64,000 nucleotides of DNA. Origin: Oenanthe sinensis (taxonomy: Eukaryota; Streptophyta; Magnoliopsida; Apiales; Apiaceae). The notes below the pieces were generated by a model, which ran no database searches, was not told where the DNA came from, and worked only from the letters and a program-made list of their open reading frames with translations. Both the position numbers and the translations under genes were made by a program. Within the stretch, counting starts at the first letter, position 1; each line of letters begins with the position of its first letter. Below are positions 13,901-23,980 of the stretch, in pieces. The stretch covers positions 1,989,001-2,053,000 of the forward strand of contig CM053804.1 of the NCBI GenBank assembly GCA_028671895.1, read 5' to 3'.

Positions 13901-14838
13901 TCTCTCATATCGTTTAAATCTGCGACCTTTTTTGAGAGATAATTTAAAAATCAATTGTAAGAATATATATCTGATCTTTCGAAACGTATACGAACAATTA
14001 ATCATATCTGCGAGTTCATATATTTCATATCAACGAACCAATCTATGCAAATTTATGATCCGATCCTGGATATTAAATAAGAAAATTTTCATAAGAAGGG
14101 AAAAATAAAATTCAATGTATGAGTAGAAGAAACTCAATAATTGGGTAGAAATAATCTCAATAAAATGAAAGAAGTTTATTTAATACAAAAGTAAATCAAA
14201 ATAAAATAGGAAAATGAGGTTTATCAACACTCAAAAAGATTGATAGAATTGTATTTATGATATATTTATTTTAAATAGTATAATAATATATTATATTTTT
14301 TTAATTTATTATTATTATTTTATGACTTGACGACCGACTTAGACATTTATTCGTTTAATAATATAATACATATAAGTTAGAATAATCTTAAAATAAAAGA
14401 GAGGTTTCCTAAAAATAACGAAATAAATAAATATTCTAATGATTTAAAAAATGGTCAGGACATTATTAGAGAATACTTTTTTTACTCCTTCCCTAAATCT
14501 TATCATAAATGTTCTTTTTGATTTTTGTGCGGTCAAATTGACTCAACTTTGATCGTAAATCAAAATTTTGTTTTTTTACATTTTTAGAAAACTGAAAAAA
14601 ATGTATTTTAAAGTTTATTAGATGTGTTTTCTAATGTGTTTAAAAAAAAAAAAGATGTGTTTTTTAATGATATAATTTTTAATTTTTTTCTTAGTTATAT
14701 ATTATGTGTAATATTTAGTTAAAAATTTATTAATTTAACTAACGAAATAGGATGATTATTTTGATATGGAGGGAGAAATTTATCGGAGGTGCTCTTATCA
14801 CGACATATTAACTTTTTAACTTTTTTTATATATGGTAC

Positions 14839-14846
14839 TATAAAAA
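14839..14846 (+). promoter_or_regulatory. Probable TATA box of the SUN gene
   Basis: TATAAAAA lies 160 bases upstream of the first plausible ATG (14999) and is preceded by a TATATA tract. It fits a TATA element placed before a leader of about 130 bases. Confidence 0.45.
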
Positions 14847-14998
14847 GGCCAGATTTTTATTTGGAGTTCCGTGTCACAAAATTTCAGCAACACAGAAGCC
14901 CTTTCGAATTCAAAAACCTCCAACATTTTCACTTCTCATCGACCTGTAACACTCCAAGTCCCCAATCCTTGTATATATATAGATATTGTAGATATCCT

Positions 14999-16546
14999 AT
15001 GCCTACATCTAATGTTTCAGTCATAGCCAACCCTAATACCACTGCACGACAACGTCTAAAAAACCTGCTTAATAATGTCTAACGAAATGCATGTTACGAA
15101 AGATCATGGTTCCGGGGTAACTACAAAACCCTATCAGAGTAGTCGTAAAGGTGGATCATCTGTTAAACCACGGTGGAAAATGATGATCATGAGTTTCTTT
15201 ACGAGAAATATGTTGGCTTTAGTTATACTTGCTGGTTTAGTGCAGATGGTTTGCGTTGTTTATTTCACTAATGTTGTTAGTGTTGTTCCTGGTTATGATG
15301 ATATGGATAGTCGAGTGGCGGAAGTTGAGATGTTTGTGAGAGAGAGTGTGAATATGATGCAAGTGCAAGTAGATGGTGTGGATAAAAGAGTCTTGAAAAT
15401 GAGAAGAAAGGTTAGTGGGATAGAGAGTGAGTTGAGTGAGTTAGGGAGGGGAATGGGGGAGATAGGTGGTAGGGTTGAGAGATTGGAGAAGTATTTGAAT
15501 GGTGATGAGATGTTATCGAAGGCGGGGTTTGATGAGTTTTTTGAGGAGTATAGGAAGGGGAGAGGGGATGGGGATTTGGATGAGGTGAGGGAGGTTGCCA
15601 GGGGGATTGTTATGGGAGAGATTGAGAAACATGTCGCGGATGGGCTTGGGAGGGTGGATTATGCATTGGCGTCGGGTGGGGGTTATGTTACTAGGCATTC
15701 TAAGGTGGCTATAGGTAGTGTTTGGTTTTCTGGGGTTGGTTGGAATGGGGTTCATGTTGATTCGGTTAAGATGTTGAGGCCTAGTTTTGGTGAGCCAGGT
15801 GAGTGTTTTGCTCTTAATGGAAGCAGTGGTTTTGTCGAGATTAAGCTCAGGAAAGCTATTGTTCCTGAGGCTGTTACATTAGAACATGTTGCTAAGGTAA
15901 TTGATAATTTATATATATCTAAATTATTCACTACTTGGTAATTGTTTCTGATATTGTTTTCGGTTAAATACTTAAATCCTTTGCCTCCTTGGGGAATTTC
16001 AATCTAGGTATTAATGTTTTTGCCTGTTCCTTTATATAAGTACCCATTAATTTAATCAGGTTAATTAAGAGTATGAGGTTTGCTTCATTTTTTTAGGATT
16101 AGTCTTCTAATTACAATACCAACCTCAAGCATGAAACTTCAATTCACCATTAGTTGTATGCAATTGTTTGCTGATTTTAAGTTGCGGGTACAATGCACAT
16201 CTCGTAACTAAAATACATCTGATTTTGTCTTGAACAGAGTGTTGCTTACAGTAGGTCCAGTGCTCCAAAGGACTGTAGAGTCTCTGGATGGTTCAGAGGA
16301 CAAGAAATTGATCGCGCACATGCTGCTGATCCGAAAAAGTTTCCTCTTGCTGAATTCACCTATGACCTTGAGAAGAGCAATGCTCAAACCTTTGATGTCT
16401 CACAAGCAGCAGGTGTTGGCCTTGTCGACATGATAAGGCTCGACTTCACATCAAACCATGGAAGCGCTTCTCATACTTGCATATATCGTTTCAGGGTGCA
16501 TGGTCGCGAACCTGATTCTTTTGTTCCCATGGCAAAAAAGTTTTAA
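14999..16546 (+). CDS. SUN-domain nuclear envelope protein (SUN1/SUN2-like)
   Basis: Inner nuclear membrane half of the LINC bridge; SUN domains bind KASH-type partners in the perinuclear space. The reliable coding frame is exon 1, 15075-15896, and exon 2, 16238-16546 (GTAATT donor, CAG acceptor), giving 376 residues. Visible parts: a basic N-terminus, one membrane segment at about residues 45-66 (LALVILAGLVQMVCVVYF), a coiled coil at about 78-165 rich in E, R, V and L, then a SUN domain from about 200 with DYALASGGG, VTRHSK and CFALNGSSGFVEIKL, ending near YRFRVHG. A separate frame from ATG 14999 encodes PTSNVSVIANP, very like the conserved plant SUN start, but stops at 15082 while the main frame opens at 15075. 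One base is extra between them, so the gene is either frameshifted near an A6 run at about 15058 or starts at the internal ATG 15075. Confidence 0.9.
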
Positions 16547-16888
16547 GCAATTAATCTTTGCTAATTATTCCTTAAGGTGTTTGACCTTCTTAGTTTCTAT
16601 GTTTAAGTTTTTCAATTTGAGTGTATTGCGGTGTGTAGCACGGTTGTTTTGATGCTTTTGAGTCTTTGACTTGCCTTATATAAGGCTTTAACTTTATTAT
16701 AGATTTCGTTTGGACTTGTGTAGCTTGCTCTAATGGTTAATGGTTATGATGATGTGTTGATTTATGAGCTCCATTTTCATAGTTAAGAATCCATTGAAAT
16801 TTGTACATTCTCTTTTGAATCACATTCTCCACAAGACTAAATTTATATATACCGTTTAAAAACTCGTCTTATTTTTTAAGTATCACAA

Positions 16889-16911
16889 CCTTATAACTCG
16901 TGCGATGCATG
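16889..16911 (-). mobile_element. Helitron-like 3' end hairpin (copy 3)
   Basis: Plus strand TTATAACTCGTGCGATGCAT. The minus strand ends GAGTTATAAG then GTTG-T. It belongs to the same five-copy family. Confidence 0.4.
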
Positions 16912-17131
16912 AATTGAGTAATGTATTTAATTTATAATCACATTCTCCTTCAATTGGACTCCTTTGCTAATTGAGTTTTGTCTTGTGCATCTGAGCCGAC
17001 TCTATTCCTTAGACAAGACTGCAATTCCTGCGACTAGTACTAGAGGAAGTCTTCAGGCATGTAAGACCATTAATGGAAAGGGGACATCACCCTCTGTTCT
17101 CGAAGCATGGCCTATATCAAGATCACAATCC

Positions 17132-17174
17132 TTTTTTCTTTTTTTTTTCTTTTTTTTTTTTTTGGGGGGGGGGG
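17132..17174. repeat. T-rich run joined to an 11-base G run
   Basis: About 31 T (with two C interruptions) run directly into G11. The junction is abrupt. Such sequence is prone to slippage and to assembly error. Confidence 0.85.
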
Positions 17175-17869
17175 CTAGTTGGAGAGAAACTACCTCTTTT
17201 TTTTACTACTTGAGGCGCTAACTCTTTTGATTCTGTAGTTAGGAGAATGCGTGTTTTTAGAAGGCAATGCCGATTGTAATCAGCATAGATCTTTATGTTT
17301 CGCTTTTCATCCTTCTTTCTCCTTCAAAATTCATTTCGGTTTTGAAGCAACTCGAAGACGTTAGAACATAGAGAAGTGAAGAGTGTCCGAAAGCCCCACA
17401 ATGTGGACATTTTGGTGGATGCCAAGGAACTACCACCACAGCAGTTTAGGCTGACAGCCATCTACCCAAATATTCAGCACTGAAGGAATCTCAGAAAAGT
17501 CTGCAATCTCAACACAAATTCTTGCATAGGATAACTTATTTCCAGCTTTGGTGCATGGCATGGTCAAAATAGAGAGGCAGGCTTCATTTTATATTTTCAT
17601 AGTATTTTATTTCGGGTTAATATATTCTATTGATAGCATTTTTTCTGTTAATTAATTCATTAATATATTTTAATTTTCTGTATTATACATTAGCTTTAAA
17701 GTTTTTTTGTTGATATATATAACATCTTTTATCTTTATAAAACAATGCCAGCGTTTTCATGGTAAACAAATTTCTAGTCCCATACTAAAATAACTAAACA
17801 CGACATTGTACTAAAGTTCAACAGCTAAAACCAAGGAGATCAAACACCTTAATGTCAAACAAAGATTGC

Positions 17870-19790
17870 TCAAGACTTATTTGCCAAGGGGACAAAGGAA
17901 TCAGGCTCATGACCATGCACCCTGAAACGATATATGCTTGTATGAGAAGTTTTTCCATGGTTTGATGTGAAGTCAAGCCTTATCATGTCGACAACGCCAA
18001 CACCAACGCCTGATGGGTATGATACATCAAAAGTTTGAGCATTGCTCTTCTTAAGGTCGTAAGTGAATTCACCCAGAGTAAATATTTTCTCAGTATTTGG
18101 TGCTAAATCTGTTCCTTGTCCTCTGAACCATCCAGATACCTTACAGTCCTTGGGAGCGCTGGACCTATCGTAAGCAACACTCTGTTCAAAACACAATTAG
18201 ATGTAGTTTAGTTGCAAGATTTGCAATAGTGCAAATTAAAATAGCAAAACAGTAAGCATTCAACAAACTAATTAATTAGAATATAAAGTATACATGGCAA
18301 GCATAAGCATTCCAATAGTGAAATACAGAGCGAAAGCAAAGACAATGACTGAGAATGGACATTTATCCTCATTCTTCGAATGTGGTTGTGGGATATGACT
18401 TGTGAGCATATGCATAAACAAATATGTTTAAATAGCAACATAGTCCCTTTGCATGTAGAACGCACAAACGTCGAAAGTACAACTATGAGAACACTGTAAG
18501 CCGTCTTTGCTAGAACAATGACGCGTATATGATGAATTAATTGTTGATAGAACATATTGGATTATTTGAATCCTACACCAGAAATGAGAAAAAGAACAGC
18601 AAATAACAGCCAAATAGCAAATGAACAGTGATGAACAAATATATGTCTGTATTTGGGGCCAATGCAAGATGATCAGCTCATTGAAAAGGAGGAGTTTTAA
18701 TATATTATTATGTTAAATAGTTATCTTTATCATATATGTACACATAAGGTTGGGTTTCATGGAGTATCAATCATACTGCAATTATAATGCAGTCTTAATC
18801 TGTAGTTCTAACATGTTCTGCTTCAGATCTGCAAATATCTTCTGCAAGCAGAAGCAGAACATGTTGTGTTAATATGAAATGACTCCAAAATCTCCGATAT
18901 ATATAATTGGGAATTAATCAAAATATATTAGTATCAGATAATGCAACTACCTTAAGATGCAATACATAATTTCAAGATGCATTTTAGGTTTTCTATAGTT
19001 TCTACTTGGATGATTTTGTACTATAGAAGTCACGTCAAACAATCCAAATAATGAGTCGCAACTAAAGAATTAATATGAGATTATGATGGGCAAGCTATGA
19101 ATTCAAGTGCCCTTACCTTAGCAACATGTTCTAATGTAACAGCCTCAGGAACAATAGCTTTCCTGAGCTTAATCTCGACAAAACCACTGCTTCCATTAAG
19201 AGCAAAACACTCACCTGGCTCACCAAAACTAGGCCTCAACATCTTAACCGAATCAACATGAACCCATTCCAACCAACCCCAGAAAACCAAACACTACCTA
19301 TAGCCACCTTAGAATGTCTAGTAACATAACCCCCACCCGACGCCAATGCATAATCCACCTTCCCAAGCCCATCTGCGACATGTTTCTCAATCTCTCCCAT
19401 AACAATCCCCCTCGCAACCTCCCTCACCTCATCCAAATCCCCATCCCCTCTCCCCTTCCTATACTCCTCAAAAAACTCATCAAACCCTGCCTTCGATAAC
19501 ATCTCATCACCACTCAAATACTTCTCCAATCTCTCAACCCTACCACCTATCTCCCTCACTCCCCTCCCTAACTTTTCCACCTCACTCTCCATCCCACCAA
19601 CCTTTCCCTCCACACTCGCCACCTTTTTATCCACACCATCTACTTGCACTTGCATCAAATTCATATTCATCAGCCATTGGAGAAACTGCAGATGTAGACA
19701 TTCAAGATTTACGTATGTATGCATACAAGTTATAAGATGGCAGAGGTTTATGAGAAGTGGAAGTGTGGGAGGTTTTTGAGTTGGAAAAGG
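17870..19790 (-). pseudogene. Second SUN-domain gene copy, inverted, internally deleted and frameshifted
   Basis: Exon 2 is 17870-18181 and ends in a stop; the intron is 18182-19116; exon 1 homology covers 19117 to about 19665. The encoded SUN domain is nearly the same as in the plus-strand gene at 15075-16546, with shared blocks EIGGRVERLEKYL, DEFFEEYRKGRGDGDLDEV and LASGGGYVTRHSKVAIGSVW. Two lesions are seen. A GGGG run in the intact copy is GGG here, near 19255-19260, shifting the frame inside the SUN domain. The N-terminus, membrane segment and early coiled coil are missing: homology stops at MQVQVDG, yet the 5' leader of the other copy (CTCAAAAACCTCC ... CACTTCTCAT) is recognisable at about 19749-19790. 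So roughly 370 bases seem deleted between leader and coiled coil. Exon 2 differs more than exon 1 and includes a small GVG insertion. It is unlikely to make a working SUN protein. Confidence 0.85.
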
Positions 19791-20953
19791 TAACTGTCAA
19801 CTCAAATTAGTTTAATTTTTGTATTGTCATTTTAAAATATATATTGGACATATTTTAAATATTTAATTTATATTCCGTGCCAAGTATGTGGTATTATATA
19901 TATATATTTAATGTTAATATATATGTCTGAATATATAAAATAATTTATATAACGTACAAATTAATTATGTCTGTCAATATATATAAATTTATGAGAGACC
20001 AATCAACGGATTTTAAAAGTATTCTAAAAAAATTAAAAGTATAATATAGCCCATGATCAAAACTCATGTCTAATTGAATTAGTTTAGTTTTCATGCTTAT
20101 TATTTACAAAATATAAGTTTTGGAAATGGGTTTAATATTCTTAAAGTTACATTTAAATAATTATTTAAAATTAATTCATATTTCAATATAATGTTAAAAT
20201 TATTTTTTTCCCAATATAAATGAGCATATTCTATTATTACACATATGTCATGTAAATTGTATACTTAAATATAATAATTTTAAGTGAATTTCTTAAAGTC
20301 GGTTTTAGAAACATTTCTTCCTTTCAAAATTAATGGAATTATGAGAAGGTGAATATGAGTAATAAATTTAAATTAATATTTAACTATTTAAATATTTTTA
20401 GTTATATATTATTAAAATATCAAATAATTTAATAATTAAAACATTAAATTTGAGGATGTTATGTTAAATGCCAGTTTTTTCCTTCTAAATACCCATAACT
20501 CGACTAACAAAATTGTATATCTCCCCCAAAAAAACATGTTGCCTAGTGTAAATATTTATTCTTAACAACATTCTCATTTTTCAAGTTATTTTTCGAGCAT
20601 TATTCCCTTAGTTATATTTAGTTTATGATGCAATAAATTTGTAATTTTTAGTTTTAAGTTTGCTTCAATACTCCACTTAATAATTAAAATTTTAAGACTC
20701 ATTTTTCTTAAATTTTTTATCAAATATCTTTTTTATCATTTTTATCAAACATATGTCATGTATCTTACAATTCTCAAGCTTGTTTAACATATGTACATAA
20801 TGTGTGTATATAATCATAAGAGAGGGAGAGGGAGAGAAGGAGGGAGAAAGAGGGAGAGAGGGAGGGGGAGATAGAGGGAGAGAGAGAGAGAGAGGGAGAG
20901 AGAGAGAGAGAGGGAGGGAGAGGGAGAGGGAGAGGGAGAGGGAGAGGGAGAAA

Positions 20954-20990
<37 letters not shown>

Positions 20991-21283
20991 AAATGCTATA
21001 AAATATTTGAAGGGTTCTGGTTGTGAATTTTATAGGATGACAGTTAAGAATATTTAGTTGTCAAAATAGGCCCTTTTTTCACTGGCATTGGGTGAAAAGG
21101 AGTATATGCTGAAGAATGTTACTGATGGTTGGTTCGAGTTCTCATCAGTCCTTTTCCTCCCCGTATACTTTAATATCTAATGCATCAAAAAGTAGGAGTA
21201 TAGTTTGTGTATTATTTCTTTTGGTATCTGGATGAGGAGGATTAGTGATTAGTCATCTGATAGTGATTTTATTTTTGTTGCAG
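19791..21283. other. Intergenic region with no gene seen
   Basis: AT-rich, then a purine microsatellite at 20820-20988. The short first exon expected for MED18 (about 12 codons) was looked for here and not found. Confidence 0.6.
20820..20988. repeat. (GA)n/(GGGAGA)n purine microsatellite
   Basis: About 170 bases of pure A/G on the plus strand, alternating GAGGGAGA-type blocks with simple GA runs. It is open in a frame that would encode only R, E and G, which is an artefact of the repeat. Confidence 0.95.
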
Positions 21284-23043
21284 CATATTGAGGCCCTTGA
21301 GATACTTCTTCAAGGTGTTTGTGGTGTTCACAGAAAGTTTAAAGATCCATGAATTATGCTTAAAAAGTGGCCCAAACCTTGGTATATATCATCGCTGAAC
21401 CAGTATCTTTGGTTTTGTATTTTTTTGTAACAAGGATTAATGATAAAATCTTGTTTTGTCTTCAGTTTTCTTAAATTTTATTCACCTTTTATTAGACTCT
21501 ATTTTCCCTCCTTTATTGCCTCGCTTGTTATCATGGATTCTTGTTTCCATTCGCATTCGTGATTCTGTTAGGCACCCAGTGTCCTTTTTGCTATGTATAT
21601 CAATGAAAATGTGCATGTATCAGCTACATAGGAAGTCCGTAAGATCACACAAATCCCATTGTCATGCAGATTTATTGCCTTCTCTTCTTGTATTTTTGTG
21701 AGAATATCTATTCGTGTTAGAAGCTTTTCGATTAACTTATGTGTTGGTTGTATGGCTGATATTCAGGTACTGGGACTTCCGAGGTTCGACTTTTATGTGA
21801 TCTTGAGCAGTCTGAGCCCATATGGTAACAAGTTCTTTCCGCATGCATTTGATTTCGGTGGCTTTGTTTTTCTGGCCTGAAAGTTGACTTTTTTACTTTT
21901 TGTGTAGGACAGTGAGACATGCTGGTGGTGCAATGAGGGGTGCTAGTGCTGATCAAATCTCAGTTCTTGTCAGGACTCTGGTAGAAAGTTAAGCAAGAAC
22001 ATGCTCCGCTTATTCTATGCTCTTGGCTACAAGTTAGACCACGAGCAACTAAGAGTTGGATTTTCCTTTATTTTTCAAAGAGGTGCTCAGATAACAGTTA
22101 CTGTCTCTTCAGTCAATAAAATGCTAAGATTGCATGCTACTGATGAAGCTGTACCCATTACACCGGGAATCCAGCTGGTTGAAGTTACAGCTCCTGCATC
22201 CTCTGAGAACTACAGTGAAGTAGCTGCTGCAGTGTCATCATTTTGTGAATATCTTGCTCCGTAAATTTTTCTGATCCATGTTGTATGTATTTTCGTTCTG
22301 TAATGGTCTAATAACAAAGTAGTGCCTAGGTTTTAAGGTTTAGTTCACGACTCGCATGCCATCTCGTTGATTTAGCTGGCCTTGCCTAATTGGTGAATAA
22401 GGTAGCTATTAAAAAAATCATGCTACCCATCACTGCCACAAAAAGAACAGAAAGCTAAATACAAAAAGTTGGTGACTTGATTGTGGTCTACCTGACTAGT
22501 TTGTTCATGATTACATGACCGTATTAAAGTCCTAAGCCTTTGCTTGTTCCCCAGAAAGAGTCCGAAGTAGGATAGTAGGGAAATGACTTCCCAACTATAA
22601 TCTTTCACTTAAGAATTGGACGATCATCTAATATTCATTAATAAAAGGCTACAAGCTTCTTCTTCCCGATAGCAAACAAGAATCAGCATTTAGAATAAGT
22701 TAGCAGTTCTCTTGCAGTCAAGTTTGTCTTGATACTTGGTAGTTAATTGTGTTAGTATCATAAAATTTTGAAATTAGTGGACTGTGCATTTAGGTCCACT
22801 AAATGATTAACCAAATAAAAGAGATTCAACGGAAAGAAGCTCGTGTATGTATGCATGTCAAAACAACTATAACTAACTTTTGGTTTTTAATTATTTGATA
22901 CATTTGGTATCTAATTATCTGATCTTTGTACTGTTTTCAGGCTGCTTCATTCGTCTAAACCTGGTGTGTCAACTGGGGTTGTTTCTAGTGCTTCTGCTGC
23001 AGCTGCATCCCTTATGTCAAACGGTAGTGGTACAACCTTGTAA
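21284..23043 (+). pseudogene. MED18: MED18 copy without first exon and with two frameshifts
   Basis: MED18 is a head-module subunit of Mediator, the bridge between transcription factors and RNA polymerase II. Exons recognised: 21284-21381 (HIEALEILLQGVCGV, ELCLKSGPNL), 21767-21824 (TSEVRLLCDLEQSEP), 21908-22260 (GGAMRGASADQISVLV, FYALGYKLDHEQL, ENYSEVAAAVSSF) and 22941-23043, ending in SLMSNGSGTTL and a stop. All splice sites are GT/AG and phases agree, so this is not a processed copy. Near 21331 two bases are missing from an AGAGAAAG-type stretch. Near 21990 four bases are missing where Arabidopsis has SKVSKN, giving an in-frame TAA at 21990-21992. The opening exon was not found in the 1.5 kb back to the SUN pseudogene. 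Introns and late exons are well kept, so the loss is recent or partly a sequence error. Confidence 0.85.
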
Positions 23044-23915
23044 GAAGACTCTAAGACTACAATATGTCTACCAAAGCGAAGTCCCTAGGTTTCTTTTCCT
23101 GGCTGTAGCACAGGTATGCCAGTCTGACAAGATCTGGAACCTACTAGCTTCGGTTTTCTTTACATAATTCTTTTTTTGAGAAGATATACGCTGGGGATAG
23201 TTGATTCAGGTATTGTTTTGTAAGTTGTTTGTGTATGTAGACGCCTTTAGAGATCATTTTCCTTCGTAAATGGTGGCTTGTATTGTACTTGGAAGTTGAG
23301 TGTTCATCTTAGTTCCGATTACATTGTTAAGCATCAATCCCCTTGTAATTTCATTGGGCATATTTTTAGAAACTAATCACAATATAATTGATAACTTTGA
23401 GGTGTTCTATAGCTAAGAGATATGTAGCTAAAGTCTTTAAATGAAATTGAATTCTCCATTTTTCTGCAAATGAGCTTTGCAAGGAGACTCCGAGTGCACA
23501 TATATGAAACTTGAAGGGGGGAAACAGTCAAGATCGAAGAGATACCTATTCATTTGACAAGTATTAAAATTAGATATCTAATTCAATAAACAAATTTATT
23601 TCTCATTTGAGCGAGAATCCTTATTCATATTCATATTTATCTTTATTACTGTATAATAAATCACGAGTTACATATTATTAAAATATTCATATTTTACAAA
23701 AAATTGATTATTCTTATTCAAATTATTCATATAATAATAAAACCTCATGTTTCTAAAAAGACAATTGAATTATTTAAATTATACATTATTTATTTTTATT
23801 GTGCCTTTTAGCCTAAAACAAAAATCGCTCAAAAATAAAATAAAATCTCATATATTTTTATCCCTAATCCACTACTACTACAGTACTACCCACATTTCTC
23901 ATTTTACACATTTTC
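23044..23915. other. Intergenic region before the PPR gene
   Basis: Contains the probable 3' untranslated part of the MED18 copy and then AT-rich sequence. No gene is seen. Confidence 0.6.
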
Positions 23916-23923
23916 TAGGGTTT
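23916..23923 (-). promoter_or_regulatory. Telo-box upstream of the PPR gene
   Basis: AAACCCTA on the minus strand, 58 bases before the ATG; an AAACCC on the plus strand follows at once, making an inverted pair. A (TC)n tract at about 23936-23968 then fills most of the leader. Telo-box plus pyrimidine tract is a frequent arrangement in plant genes for translation and organelle biogenesis. Confidence 0.45.
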
Positions 23924-23980
23924 AACTAAACCCCTCTCTCTCAATCTCTCTCTCTCTCTCTCTCTCGCTTAATCTCTCCC

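Larger units (their letters stand above)
9942..14838. other. Gene-poor AT-rich intergenic region
   Basis: Almost 5 kb of mostly AT-rich sequence without a recognisable coding region on either strand. It holds a degenerate MITE at about 10101-10500 and a Helitron-like hairpin at 10972. Short open frames here have no family features. Confidence 0.7.
16547..17869. other. Intergenic region between the convergent SUN copies
   Basis: Holds a Helitron-like hairpin at 16889-16911 and a long T run joined to a G run at 17132-17174. No coding region is recognised. Confidence 0.6.

Noticed and set aside
15513..15755. Small minus-strand protein, also seen as a plus-strand frame at 19314-19499
   Set aside because: Antisense shadow of the SUN coding sequence, present in both copies for that reason.
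20804..21001. R/E/G-rich protein
   Set aside because: Pure translation of a GA microsatellite.
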